A stretch of DNA of 64,000 nucleotides. It comes from Macrobrachium rosenbergii. Its lineage: Eukaryota > Arthropoda > Malacostraca > Decapoda > Palaemonidae. A model generated the notes under the pieces. It was given only the letters and a program-made list of their open reading frames with translations, made no database searches and was not told where the DNA came from. A program made the translations under genes and the position numbers. Position 1 is the first letter of the stretch, and each line of letters begins with the position of its first letter. Of this stretch, positions 39,510-53,316 are shown piece by piece. Location: NCBI RefSeq assembly GCF_040412425.1, contig NC_089782.1:47363822-47427821 (forward strand), written 5' to 3'.

Positions 39510-39560
39510 ATTGATGAATAATTTTCTGGCGTTACAACTACAAGGGTCACTGATGTCACT
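39510..39560 (-). mobile_element. LINE 3'-tail-like fragment
   Basis: GATTGATGAATAA then TTCTGGCGTTACAACTACAAGGGTCACTGATG is a minus-strand version of the LINE end at 31450-31511 (tail repeat, then GACGTCAATGACCC...). Short fragment only. Confidence 0.5.
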
Positions 39561-40257
39561 CCCTAAGAAATGCCATCTGGCAATAAGAATGAACTTCCAG
39601 GATTTTAAAATACCTTCAGGATACTTACGATCTTGAAGGTGACCTTGAAATTATTTTTGTCGATATTCCATTGTTTTAAACTCTTAAAAGACCAGTGTCT
39701 TCAATCACATCCAAACAGACCTATACAAACGTAATAATAAATAAAGTATATTAGGCATCAATGATGTTTACCGTTGCAACTCCGACATTGTGTAAAATAA
39801 AATTAACTCAGAAGAAAAAAGTGCCAATCTAGCCTAACGCAATCTTTAAAAGACAGCACCAAGTTGAGTTAACATCTCTCACTTTATCAGCGGCATCTCT
39901 TTGGCTGGCCGCTAGATACAGTGTGTTATCGGCTACTCAGTCGTTATCTTCTCAAGCACAGTCATCAGTTATCAGTTTGTCCCCCTCTTTCGTTATCTGT
40001 TTTCTGCAATGAGAAATGAACTACAGTTACCAATCATATTTTCAAGCACTTACAGTCAACTGGCCCATAAAAATGCCACGGAAGACAGGGAATGTAAATT
40101 TGTTCATGCCACGGTCAGTATTATTTTTTATCATCTAGGCTAGCTCCATAGCAAGTAATTTACCATATCTATAATCACTTTATTTATGAGTGGGATATTA
40201 ATTTTCTGGATTAAATATACCGAGATTAGGCTTTCCTCGGAACACTGAAATCACATT
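39561..40257. other. Non-coding, no feature seen
   Basis: Unique AT-rich sequence. Confidence 0.55.
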
Positions 40258-40345
<88 letters not shown>

Positions 40346-40362
40346 TTTTTTTTTTTTTTTTT
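40258..40362. repeat. (TA)n then poly-T
   Basis: TA run to about 40342 followed by a T-run. Confidence 0.97.
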
Positions 40363-40840
40363 GTTTTTGTTTTGGAGAGGGGGTAGGAGGGGTCAATGAC
40401 ACCGTCATTTTCGAGGTTTGCCCGATAGCTAGTAGCTTAAAGGGAAACCTGAAAACGTTTATAAACCTTTTATAGCGTTTAGAGTGACCTACACTTCTGG
40501 TAATGGACGGACATAATTATACTAAATAACGGTAATTATTCGGACTCAAGGCACCACGTAAGCCTTGCTAGCTAAAAATTCTGGTTATTAATTCTTGTGG
40601 GCTTGTGTAAATACAGTTCTTTGGCTTCCTAAACGCCTCTCTTATCATTAAATTTTCCTTGCTTTCGTTTTCAAACATGAAAATAGACAGGAAAAAATAT
40701 TTCTCTTAATTTTCTTTATTTTCTTCGTTCTTCTATTGGCGTCCAAAACAGATTATCAAATAATGAGAAAATTGTCATTTCCGTGTCGTAATACTGCTAA
40801 TTGCTCAGCAATATTTTCTTGGTCCACGTCAGTTAATCAG

Positions 40841-40879
<39 letters not shown>

Positions 40880-41378
40880 GAGCTAACTTTGAATTGTGTT
40901 TCCTTTTCCCATTATCATATGATAATACGCCAAGCTAGCAGGAACTCACATCATTCATACCATTGAATACAAAAATTGCCTCAGCTAATTGCTTTCCTAA
41001 CTTAAAGCTAAGTACGAGGGACTAAATAAAAATAACAGGGAATTAATTATCCTAATATTGCCTATGACTGTGAATAACAGGCCTTCAAGACTATATACTG
41101 AACCTTTCTGTAATTATAGAGATACGTGTAATCCATCAGACCAACAGTACAAATATTTATTCATAATCTGGCAACTCGAATTTGTGATTCTATTTGATAT
41201 CTGTCTCCCAGGCTCAATTATTCATTACTTCCCTCATATAGATAGAGTCCCTTTTTTGCTGTTTATGTTCGGAGAATCGTCGGGAGTCAATTAAAATGAA
41301 TGTTGACCTGATCGACATTATTTGACTGCGTATGAACGGGCTTTATTATTTTTGTGACAAATCGGAGATGAAACTAAT

Positions 41379-41381
<3 letters not shown>
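40363..41381. other. Non-coding with a short (CT)n
   Basis: (CT)n at 40844-40876. No gene recognised. Confidence 0.55.

Positions 41382-41411
<30 letters not shown>
41382..41411. repeat. (TA)n microsatellite
   Basis: Short TA run directly abutting SINE copy 3. Confidence 0.95.
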
Positions 41412-41413
<2 letters not shown>

Positions 41414-41547
41414 TAGTTTAACCAGACCACTGATATATTAGATTTATTTTACGTATATATTACCATACCTATATTGTGGAATAACCACATTATGACGAGA
41501 AATAATTTCTATCACCAGAAATAAATTCCTCTAATTCTTGATTGGCG
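41412..41547 (-). mobile_element. tRNA-derived SINE, copy 3, eroded
   Basis: Retains CTTAGTTTAACCAGACCACTGA, TTAGATTTATTTTACGT and TCTATCACCAGAAATAAATT from the family. Relative to copy 4 it lacks several internal blocks, each replaced by short ATAT text. The tRNA-like head is missing. Confidence 0.75.
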
Positions 41548-41599
41548 CAGTAAGTCACGTTGGGCCAACAGCGTGCCAGTCGACACACACACAAAGAAG

Positions 41600-41850
<251 letters not shown>

Positions 41851-41891
41851 GCACTGAGAAATCACAAAAGTAAGCACGCGATTTTGTTTAA

Positions 41892-43805
41892 TAGCTGAAG
41901 CCACTGGGAAAGTCCAAAATGAAACGGCAGAGAGCCAAATACTTTCGTGTATTTTAAACACACCTTCAGGGGACAAAGTAGTACAGAGCACAAAACGAGT
42001 GAGCAAGAAAGCTCTCACAAAAGCAAAGTGAAGATAAAAATATTAAAATGTGTATAATTAGGCCATTAAAACCAGAAAGAATGTTCGTCCAGATCACTTA
42101 GGTACTTAACACCCAAACAAATCAAAAGAAGGAGAGGAATTGCCTAATGACAGCATTATATACAGAAATGAATGATAAAAAGCATCCTACTTGTCGACCA
42201 CTTTATTAAACAACTGAAATCGCGATTATGAATAGTAACAATAATAACGGGAATAACAATATACATAAAAAGACATCACCAATAAAAGAAACAACGGCAA
42301 GTAATAACTGAATGAACAGTAATATCAATAGGAAATACATTAAAAGAAAAATGACAAGTAGTACACAAAATTAAAGGATAATGTTAAACTCTTCACTATT
42401 TTACCCAGTATTTTACCAATTGGTACTGTACGGCATCGATATGTGGATGGTATTTTTGTGTTTGGCCTATAAATGGAAACATTGGGGAATTTTTAGACAA
42501 ACTGAATGAATTGGTTCCCTCAATTAAATTTAGAGTTAAAGAGGAAAGAGAGTCATTGTTACCGTTTTTGGATGTACAAGTCTATAGACACATCCGTAGT
42601 TTTAAACTCAACGTGTATAGCAAGTCTAAAAATATATGCTACTATGTTCACTATTACTCAGAGCACCAGAGTAAAATTATTCATTTTTTTTGTTCGATGT
42701 TTTTCATGAGTTTTTAGATGAAGAGGTAGGCAAAATATGTGACACTGTTGTAAAACTTCAATATCCAGAGATTTTTATGGACAAGGCATTAAAAATGGCC
42801 AAGGGTACTTTTTGTTCAAATAGGGTTAAAGAACTTTTTCATGCCAAAATATGCTGGTTTTACCTTACCACAGAAATTTTTATGGATTACCTAAGGTACT
42901 TGGATATTTTGATGTAAAATTAGTTTTTAAAAGCTCAAATACTGTATGTAATTTGCTTATAAAGAACTCCTCATTTTCATCTACCTGCTGCCTCTGGACC
43001 ATTCCTTGTAAAAGTTGTGACAAGAAATATATCGGCCAAACTGGAAACGAATTGTCTACTCGATTAAACCAACATAAATATTCTGTTAGAACAGGACAGA
43101 CATCTAGTGCCCTTTCCATTCATCTCACTAACTTTCACCATGCTACTGATTGGACAGAAGCAAAATAAATTGTATTTAGTAACGATTATATTAGTAGGAA
43201 TATAATTGAATCTGCTTTTATAAAGACGTATGCCAGAAAACTTTTAAATTTGAGCCCTGGCATGTACAAATTAGACAATCTTATTGTAGATAAAATAGTG
43301 AAGAGTTTTGACATTATCCTTTAATTTTGTGTACTACTTGTCATTTTTCTTTTAATGTATTTCCTATTGATATTACTGTTCATTCAGTCATTACTTGTCA
43401 GTTGTTTCTTTTATTGGTGATGTCTTTTTATGTATACTGTTATTACCGTTACTATTGTTACTATTCATAATTGTGAATTCACTTGTTTTATAAAGTGGTC
43501 GACAAGCAGAGAGCTTTTTATCATTCATTTCTGTATGTAATGCGGTCATTAGGCAATTCCTTTCCTTCTTTTGTCTTGTTTTGGGTGGTTAGTAGTTAAG
43601 TGATCTGGACGGACATTGTTTCTGTTTGTAATGGCCTAATTATACATATTTTAATAATTTTTTCTTCACTTTGATTTTGTGTGAGCTTTCTTGCTCACTT
43701 GTTTTGTGCTCTGTACTACTTTGTGTCCCGAAGATTTGTTAAAAGTACAGGAAAGTATTTGGCTCTCTGTCGTTTCATTTTGAACTTTCCCAGTGGCCTC
43801 AGCTA
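41892..43805 (+). mobile_element. Penelope-like element 2 with inverted terminal arms
   Basis: The left arm 41892-42403 is the reverse complement of the right arm 43290-43805 (about 512 and 516 bp, good but imperfect identity). They share GCCACTGGGAAAGT outermost, ACACAAAATTAAAGGATAAT and AAAATAGTGAAG innermost. The interior encodes the end of a Penelope-type reverse transcriptase and its GIY-YIG endonuclease, in several frames. A 44-bp stretch (41848-41891) separates the left arm from (TA)n, while (TA)n begins within 5 bp of the right arm. Inverted partial terminal repeats and 5' truncation are known for Penelope-like elements. No intact copy. Confidence 0.85.
42437..43322 (+). pseudogene. 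Penelope-like reverse transcriptase end and GIY-YIG endonuclease, decayed
   Basis: Pieces in order. RYVDGIFVF at 42437: the RT catalytic YVDD box with the second Asp changed to Gly, then a TAA stop. IKFRVKEERESLLPFLDVQV at about 42529-42590: the LPFLDV segment typical of Penelope RT. Then a shifted frame (FHEFLDEEVGKICDTVVKLQ, from 42699). Then another shift into KSCDKKYIGQTGNELSTRLN from about 43010: the YIG motif, with C-x2-C before it and Arg/His after. Then a TAA at 43166, followed in frame by IIESAFIKTYARKLLNLSPG (about 43205-43264), with the nuclease's conserved Glu. At least three frameshifts and two stops. The end overlaps the right inverted arm. Non-functional. Confidence 0.8.
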
Positions 43806-43808
43806 ATA

Positions 43809-44308
<500 letters not shown>

Positions 44309-44380
44309 GGAGGAGGAGGAGGAGGAGGAGGAGGAGGAGGAGGAGGAGGAGGAGGAGGAGGAGGAGGAGGAGGAGGAGGT
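44309..44380. repeat. (GGA)n microsatellite
   Basis: Pure GGA trinucleotide run. Confidence 0.97.
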
Positions 44381-44596
44381 TACTGGGTGCGAGGGGAGGT
44401 GACAGCTTCGTAGCGCGATATTGCCTCAAAAGGTGAAAATAAAGAAAATAGTTTTTTTTCTTATATTTTTTTCCATGTGACCTGAGAGCACATGGCTTCT
44501 TTTGGCTTAGGCTTAATATATTCATTGATTTATCAGCTTGACGCTCGCCCCGCAAACAAATCTGTTTTGATATCAGAGGGAACATAACAAGTCAAA

Positions 44597-45260
44597 GCAA
44601 GTCTGGGGATTGGGATCCCTGACGAGGATAGGATTTAGGGAGACTAAGGATGGGGTGAGTATTTGGGGAGACTGAGGATGGGTTGGGATTTAGGGAGATT
44701 GAGCGCGGGGTAGGATTTAGGGAGACTGGGGGTGTGCTAGGACTTGGGAAGACTTGGAATGGGGTTCAGGACTTAGGGACACTAGGGATGGGAGGATTCA
44801 GGGAGACTTGGGGATGGGGTAATGTTTGGTGAGACTGAGAATGGGGTAGAATTTAAAGAGACAGGGATAGGATTTGGGGAGAATGAGGAAGGGGGTAGGG
44901 GGAGGATTTGAGGATACTGGAATGAGACAGTATTTGGGGGAAGTGGGGTTAGAACGGTATTTTATCTATAGGGGATGGGATGGTATCTGACAGACACAAG
45001 AGCACTGAGGGCGGGACTCTGTAGGTTTGGGCAAAGGACACTGGGTTTGGGACAGTGTTGTCAGCTCTGGTGATGGGACAGTATTTCTTGTATTGGGAAA
45101 AAGACAGTCATTTGTTATTGGCAATGCAACAGTATCTTAGGCATTGGGGATGGGACTTTATTTTGGAAATTGAGAGTGAGACAGGAAATTGAGTTTGGGA
45201 CAGTATTTAGTATTTAAGGGACTGGGGATGGAACAGTATTTTGGCACTGGAATGGGAGAG
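44597..45260. repeat. G-rich degenerate minisatellite
   Basis: Units of about 28-40 bp built on GGGGATGGGGTAGGATTTAGGGAGACTG, becoming GGGACAGTATTT-type after 44930. About 18 diverged units. Open frames here are artefacts. Confidence 0.8.
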
Positions 45261-45811
45261 AGCATGAGAGGAATTGGGGGATGCAAAATAACAAAAAGAG
45301 AAAAGAAAAGAGGAGACGAGAAAGGCAAATAGAACCGAAAGAGAGGACTGCAACACATTTTGAAGTAATCTTTTCATGTTTTGTAACTCAACACTAGGCT
45401 TAGATATTTCAGACAGATGAAATATTGTTTTACCGCTTTCGAATTTTAGTGTTCGGACAGATTTCGAATGATTGAAATATACGAAATGTCAAATCAAAAT
45501 TCCTTTTTTTGTCAGCATAAAAAATTCTTATGGTTTGTCAAAAGAGGATTGAAAACAGAATAAAACTCCTGCTTATAAGACAGAATGCAACCTGTGGTCA
45601 GTTTGAAATCATGAACGTGTTTATGTTTGCTAATCAAATAGTCTTTCTTCTCGAAGGGGTGGCTCAAGAAAGCAACATTAAACAGGCAGTTGAGTAGGAG
45701 ATGACTACCACTGATCTACAGGAAAAGTTGGGCTGGATTCATAGCTTAGAACTGGGATACAGGTTATGCATTGTTCCACATCTATTGTCTTTCCTGTAAA
45801 TCTACGCAGAC
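45261..45811. other. Non-coding, no feature seen
   Basis: Unique AT-rich sequence. Confidence 0.55.

Positions 45812-45908
<97 letters not shown>
45812..45908. repeat. (AAT)n microsatellite
   Basis: About 95 bp of AAT. Confidence 0.97.
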
Positions 45909-45949
45909 GCATTAGTTTTATAATTAATACTGCTCATATTGGACACATT

Positions 45950-46100
45950 GTGTATGTGTATATATATGTATATATATACACACTATACATGTATACACAC
46001 ATATATGTATATATATACTATATACATATATATATACATATATGTGTATATATATGTATATGTATATATATATATACATATATTATACATATGTAAAACG
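45950..46100. repeat. Imperfect TA/CATA/TGTA-rich tract
   Basis: Interrupted TA repeats with CATA and GTATAT variants. Confidence 0.9.
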
Positions 46101-46785
46101 AACAATAATAATTCTCGTTGATTAACATTTAATCAAAATCTTTAGGAAAAAAAAAATTTCTGTCCTCGACCCTGCTATTTTCTATAACAGCGACAATTGC
46201 TATAACATAAAATGAAAATGAAAATCAGTACTCACCAAAATCTCAAGCAGTAGTCACCTCCAGAAGACATGAAATTTTCTTCATCACTGTAAAGAAAGGT
46301 TCCAATTAACCTTTGGCATTTTAGCACCTTAACAAAATTAATAATGCACTCGAGCTGTTTTCAGTATTAAAAGAACCAGGTCACGCTTCAGATCAGGTAT
46401 CAGGTCTCGGGACAATAAAGAAGTCCATTAGCAGCTGTACGGACAATATTTGCATATCCTGTAAGTTAGTGAGGAAATACATGCATGAAAGATGGTTACC
46501 TAACTTAAACGGCACCAATCATAACAGTGTTCAATTATATATCCTTTAAACTGCAGTATCCTTGGAGATAATAAACTGAATATCTCCTTACATTTATTCT
46601 TGTAATTGGACTTTGCATAGTTCTAGATTGATAGGAATTTTAACAGCTTAGCCTTTCCAGTCTTCTGGAACGCTTGCAGTATCAATAACAATGACAAAAC
46701 AAGAATTACAGCAATTCCGACTTCGGAAACCTGGAAATCTTATAATACTGGAATAACTAGGCAAAGCATTAACTTTTTAAAATTA

Positions 46786-46788
<3 letters not shown>
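46101..46788. other. Non-coding, no feature seen
   Basis: Unique AT-rich sequence. Confidence 0.55.
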
Positions 46789-46849
<61 letters not shown>

Positions 46850-46984
46850 CCACCAGTAATTGGGATTGTTAAGATTCTAGGAAACGTCACGGCGCTTTTT
46901 ATGAAAGGGCTTGTATCATGTCGACTGTGAGGATGCAGAAAATTACTTCTAAAGGTCAATATCTCTCTCTCTCTCTCTCTCTCT
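46789..46984. repeat. Two (CT)n tracts
   Basis: CT runs at 46790-46846 and 46962-46984 with unique DNA between. Confidence 0.95.
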
Positions 46985-47343
46985 GGTAGAAAATTAACAT
47001 ACCAACAGAAGAGTGATTTAACAATTCCAAAATCTAGCGTATTAAGGGATCTCTCCTGAACCATTCACTTGTTAAAACATATGGAACAAAGCTTCGAGGA
47101 AAAATGAAATTAGTAACATTCGTGGAATACCAAGAGTGAAAAGAACACAATAAAGAGTACTTTTGAAATATGTAATTTAACCCACCCATGCACATACACA
47201 CTCTTGATTACTAGTATGCATGAGCAAAAATACACACGAATATTTTAATCTCCCTAATGGATCTAACAAGAACCATGCTACCATGAAAATATGGTGACTG
47301 AGGCTCCAGACAGGGACGGAAGGGAGAGCTGATGGGAACGTGT

Positions 47344-47405
<62 letters not shown>

Positions 47406-47776
47406 ATATTTCGGATACTAAGATAAAAATGATAGCAAATATTATTATAATCATTATTTATTACTGAACACTGATACTGGAAACATTGCCCTACTGCAAT
47501 ATATTATGCATGTGTTATTATTATTCACAAAATTCAAACACATATATGGAACATGTCCAACGCGCCATCACTTTGGACAATAACAGAAACGAAAGCTGAG
47601 AAAATAAATTAAAAAGACTACAAAATAAAAATTACCTAACAAAAAGATAAAGTGATAATAAAACAACGGTAACATTCGAGTCGTTTTTTTTAAGAGAATT
47701 CCACACAGTCGTCGGACCACGAGATATAAAGGTAATATTCAGGGCACCTTGTGAGGTGAATACCAGGCAGTAGGAG
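46985..47776. other. Non-coding with a (GA)n tract
   Basis: (GA)n at 47346-47402; the rest is unique. Confidence 0.6.
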
Positions 47777-48260
47777 GGATCTTTCCTAGATAGTGTCCCC
47801 AAGGGTTTTCGGGGATCGTTATCTAGGACTAATATTTCTTGGGGGTCATTTTCTTTATGGTATTTACAGTGTTTTGTTTGTGTTTTACGGTAACCCCTAC
47901 ACGCTTGTGCTAAACACGCAGCAAACGTGGATACATACCGGGTTGCATTTTCCCTAGATGTAACCGAGTACCAAGACCTTTCCCTGAAAAAAGCGGGACG
48001 CCATATCTTAAAAACTAACCACAGAATTTTCTTGAAAATAATCTCATCATGTTTCCCACATCCAAATTACAAGGTGGCGATGATAATCCAACCTAACCAA
48101 ACCCAACCCAACTCAACCTAACTTAACCCAACAAAACCCAACCTAACCAACCTAACCTAGGGGCATGGCAAAAAAAACGGGACTCATGCAATACTAGCAT
48201 ACATCTCAGGAATTTGCCACGGCGTTAAAACTTGTGGGGGTCACTACCTAGGAAAGATCC
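47777..48260 (+). mobile_element. MITE with GGATCTTTCC ends, copy 1
   Basis: Inverted ends: GGATCTTTCCTAGATAGTG at the left and the complement of GGATCTTTCCTAGGTAGTGA at the right (48236-48260). The left interior, including GGGGATCGTTATCTAGGA, AATATTTCTTGGGGGTCAT and ATTTACAGTNTTTTGTTTRTG, matches 59225-59431. About 484 bp. No transposase. No clear target duplication, so the superfamily is not assigned. Confidence 0.75.
48088..48165. repeat. CCTAACC/CCCAACC-rich tract inside the MITE
   Basis: Degenerate CCTAACC, ACCCAACC and CCTAACTTAA motifs over about 75 bp. They resemble degenerate arthropod telomere-type CCTAA repeats, but the period is irregular. Absent from the shorter copy at 59225. 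Confidence 0.6.
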
Positions 48261-48629
48261 AGTGGAACTATAACAGCGAACTTCCTTGCTGAAACAGACC
48301 TTATACGAGAGATGGCCAAACACAGTAATTGTCGAAATCTTAAACACTATTGCTAGGAAGAAGGACAGAGCCTCTTTGAGCAACGAAGACCACAAAATAA
48401 AGATTCCGATAGTGTGCTGCCACCACAAGAAGATTAGTTGTAGCACAGGTGGTAGAAACAGTCTTAGTAAGGTAATAATAATATGCTTAGTTTCCTTACT
48501 ATGGATATTATTATTTTTAGCAGTAATAAATTGTGTGACTTTTTTCATCTTATTAATATTAATAACATATAACGCAAAGTCTTATACCTGGAAAAGACAT
48601 TGTTGAATCAGATTGTGGAATGGAATTAC

Positions 48630-48631
<2 letters not shown>
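48261..48631. other. Non-coding, no feature seen
   Basis: The open frame 48286-48606 (+) continues out of the MITE and has no recognised domain. Confidence 0.5.
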
Positions 48632-48690
<59 letters not shown>

Positions 48691-48733
48691 GATAATATTA
48701 AAACACGAGAGAGAGAAAAAAGAAATGTGAAAT

Positions 48734-48806
<73 letters not shown>

Positions 48807-48847
48807 AGGAAGAACCAACGGCTAAGACAAACAAAAGCTAAGATAAA

Positions 48848-48896
<49 letters not shown>

Positions 48897-48943
48897 CAGG
48901 AAGGAAGAGTCAACAGCTAAGAAGAAACAAAAGCTAAAACAAA

Positions 48944-49004
<61 letters not shown>

Positions 49005-49087
49005 CAACAGCTAAGAACCAACAAAAGCTAAAATAAATTTACGGAGAAACAAAAGCTAAAATAAAATACAGAGAGAGAGAGAGAGAG
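48632..49087. repeat. (GA)n cluster with higher-order spacers
   Basis: Five (GA)n runs (48632-48689, 48738-48806, 48850-48893, 48946-49002, 49071-49088) separated by related spacers carrying ACAAAAGCTAARATAAA and CCAACAGCTAAGA. This makes an irregular higher-order repeat. Confidence 0.9.
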
Positions 49088-49088
49088 A

Positions 49089-50278
49089 AGTAACCCAACA
49101 CGCCCTTCGACCACAACCTCCCTTACGTAACGGACCAGAGTTACATCCTTTTCCTAATCCTTTGCTTCTTTCTCTCGCATCCTTCGTTCCAAATAAGATT
49201 AGAACAAATCCAGACTAATCCCATAGCCAGTGACTTTCGAAGACGTCTATGGAATCATTTCGCAAGAGGAACCACAAGGGTGATATCACACGAATTTCTT
49301 TTTAGTTGTGACGTTTAGCGTGATGTCACATGAGAACGTGTTCTTGCACTTATAAGAATCTTGCTGACAATGATTGCTCCTATGGGCCGCTATGGGTGCA
49401 GCTTTCAATTTGAAATACTTCCATAGCTCCATTTTTGCTCCCATGATGATAAATAATTGGGTACCTGTTGCAATGTCTGGAGGCAAGATGCAAAAGGTTT
49501 CCAGAAAACGTGCTTGTCTGTCACAAGCCATTTTAGATTTCCTTTACTGAAAAATGCATGAAATGTGCTCGTTTGACGCCACTTCCACTATGATTCTTGC
49601 TAAAAGATCAAAAAAAAGGTTAATGTAACACAACGTTATTATCCTTGTTCATTTCTGTTCGTGTGACCCCGCCTTTCGGTTAACTCCTGCTAAAGGATGC
49701 CAGATAATGCGTTTAACGTTCGGTTTCCGGCACGTGCTTATTAACCATAGACATTTTTTTCTTTTCAAATTTTTTGTGTATTTTGTTTCAGCTCATCACG
49801 TATTTCAGGCTATTCGTGTTTCTGTGTTGATTCTAACAGTATTGTGGTGAATGTAAACATTTTTACCGTCTATGAAGTGAGCACATACATGTTCCAAAAC
49901 AGCTGAGGGAAATACCAAAACTGATTCAAGTCACTGAACGTGAAAATTTGAAGCTTCCTGACATTCTAAGGGTTATTTCCTTGCATCAACCACTTTAGTT
50001 TGATTGTGAGTGGGACTGAAAACAACCAGTTGACCAGCTGAAAGTGCTGGCGAGGAGGTACTGCATTTTCTGAGGAAACCTGAGTGGTCTACTTACCTAG
50101 CTGACCTGACGTAACCTTATCAAAACCATGTAATAATGCCAAACATCACAATTCGTAACCTTGCCTTACCTAATACGAGACTTCATTTCCAAGTACCCAT
50201 GACAAAGCCAGGGTCTTTAAAAACAACCGTAAACTAACTCATGCCTAATCTAGCCAGAGGCTTTAAAGGCTAACATAA
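49089..50278. other. Non-coding, no feature seen
   Basis: Unique sequence; no recognised gene or repeat. Confidence 0.5.
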
Positions 50279-50547
50279 GGGTGCGTCCACACTGCAGTAC
50301 AGCAGGTCAGAAACACACATCGGAAACTTATCACATACATATCACAAACAGGTTGGAAATGAGTCAACGACCATATATGAAAAACGAATCTGGCAAATGC
50401 TTGGTAATAGTACGAAGAACTGGTTATTAAGACTATCAAGAAGTCGTTGATTTATATTTAATTATATTTAACCTGTTTCTGATGCGTGTGCGACAAGCTG
50501 CCGACCTGTGTTTACGACAAGTTTTTCTGCAGTGTGGTCGAACCTTC
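50279..50547 (+). mobile_element. Harbinger-like MITE, copy 2
   Basis: Inverted ends GGGTGCGTCCACACTGCAG (50279 onward) and CTGCAGTGTGGTCGAACCTT (to about 50547). Internal blocks ATCACAAACAGGTTGGAAA and AAGAAGTCGTTGA are shared with copy 1. A TAA precedes the left end, but the matching target copy on the right is eroded. Confidence 0.65.
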
Positions 50548-51359
50548 GTATAATCTAACTTTAATAGCCAGGAAATCTGAACCTGGATCACATTGCATTA
50601 CTCAGCCAGTGGCTTAGCTTCCAAAACCACAAAGGGAAAAATGACCTGAAAGATAGGGTAAGATAAAACAAAGTGCGGCCGACCCAGATTTTTTGTGACC
50701 AACAAACGACCTTTATCTCTCAACACTAACGAGTGTAAGTTCCAAGGTCTTCTACTGGACGCCTGTCTTTCAAAATCTGTCATTTTACAGTGGAGGACGT
50801 TCATTTAGCCGAAAATCTTTACAATAAACTTACTCTTACGAATAAACACCGAATTTTACTTTATAATTACTATTTTACCAAAAGAAAAAAAAATCGTTTC
50901 ACCCCCAAATAAATCCTCTGCTAAATTAATAAAAAAAAATATTCAAACTAAAATCACGAAAGTTGCAGTGACATCAACAGTTATTAACACGGAAACCCCC
51001 TTCCCTAAGCATATCTTTCAATTACTACAATTATAATTTACCTGTCCTATATTTTGAGCTACCCGCTCTGTAGCAATTTGGTGACTGTCTAGAACACTCA
51101 TAGGTGCATTTTGCTAAGGATTGTGGTTTGACAGTCAGAGAGATAAGAGATCTACCGATATAAAACGAGGGCATGCGACTTCAACAATAAAATTAATATT
51201 GAAACAATGTCAGGCGAATGCAATTTTGGTTCTGATGAGGACAGATAAATGGTGTGACGTCACACTTTTATCTGCAACAGACTCTATATTACATTCCGTA
51301 TATTGGTTCCATATATTAATTTTATTAGATAGACACTGACTTTGAACAAAACTCACAGA
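50548..51359. other. Non-coding, no feature seen
   Basis: Unique AT-rich sequence. Confidence 0.5.
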
Positions 51360-51360
51360 T

Positions 51361-51394
<34 letters not shown>

Positions 51395-51403
51395 CTCTAT
51401 CTA

Positions 51404-51455
<52 letters not shown>
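51360..51455. repeat. (CT)n-(TA)n compound microsatellite
   Basis: CT run, mixed CTAT units, then TA run. Confidence 0.95.
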
Positions 51456-51456
<1 letters not shown>

Positions 51457-51565
51457 AATCAACACATGGACACATATTTCACAGAAATAAATTTCTAACT
51501 ATATTGTGATCGAAAATCAAATGAAAGGCAAACGCTACCAAATGACCACACCTGGGCAATATAAG

Positions 51566-52081
51566 TTGATAAATTGTATATTTTAAGACACAAAAATGAT
51601 CAAATGGGGATAAAAATATATATACATACATACATATATATATATTTGTATAACATATCCTCTTCAGCCAACTGAATCAAAATACTAGATTAAAAGACAC
51701 GTTGAAAGAGAATTTTGGTGATAGTCGATGCTGAAAGTCGTTCTCCATATATAACCACCTAGTCACCAGTGATATAGCACCGTACGCTATAACGACAGCC
51801 GTTAAATAAGATCACGACGGTTGGCCCATATATATATATAAACTATATATATATATATATATATATACATATACTGTCCACACTGAAAGAGAGTTCGATG
51901 TTTTCTTGGAAAAGACTATCACCAAAATTCTTTCTTCAACAATAAAATTTTTAATAAGAAAACAATATTTTGAATTCAGTTGGCTGAAGATAAAAGGACC
52001 GTCACACCATGCAAACAGACTGTCATCACTCGTTTTTGCCATTTTTGTATATTTTGTGTCTTAAAATATACAATTTATCAA
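51566..52081. mobile_element. Inverted-repeat (fold-back) element, about 515 bp
   Basis: Three nested complementary pairs: 51566-51595 with 52052-52081 (30 bp, perfect), 51661-51677 with 51974-51990 (17 bp, perfect), and 51710-51726 with 51914-51930 (17 bp, perfect). All are in palindromic order, so the two ~165-180-bp arms are copies of one sequence around a spacer of about 187 bp. The left arm has gained a TA/CATA tract (51618-51645). No coding sequence. It could be a MITE or a truncated Penelope-type element; the sequence does not decide. Confidence 0.7.
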
Positions 52082-52102
52082 TTATATTATTGTATATATT
52101 TA

Positions 52103-53314
<1,212 letters not shown>

Positions 53315-53316
53315 GA

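Noticed and set aside
48088..48165. Interstitial telomere.
   Set aside because: CCTAACC/CCCAACC motifs are irregular and lie inside a MITE copy, so a true (TTAGG)n telomeric remnant is not supported.
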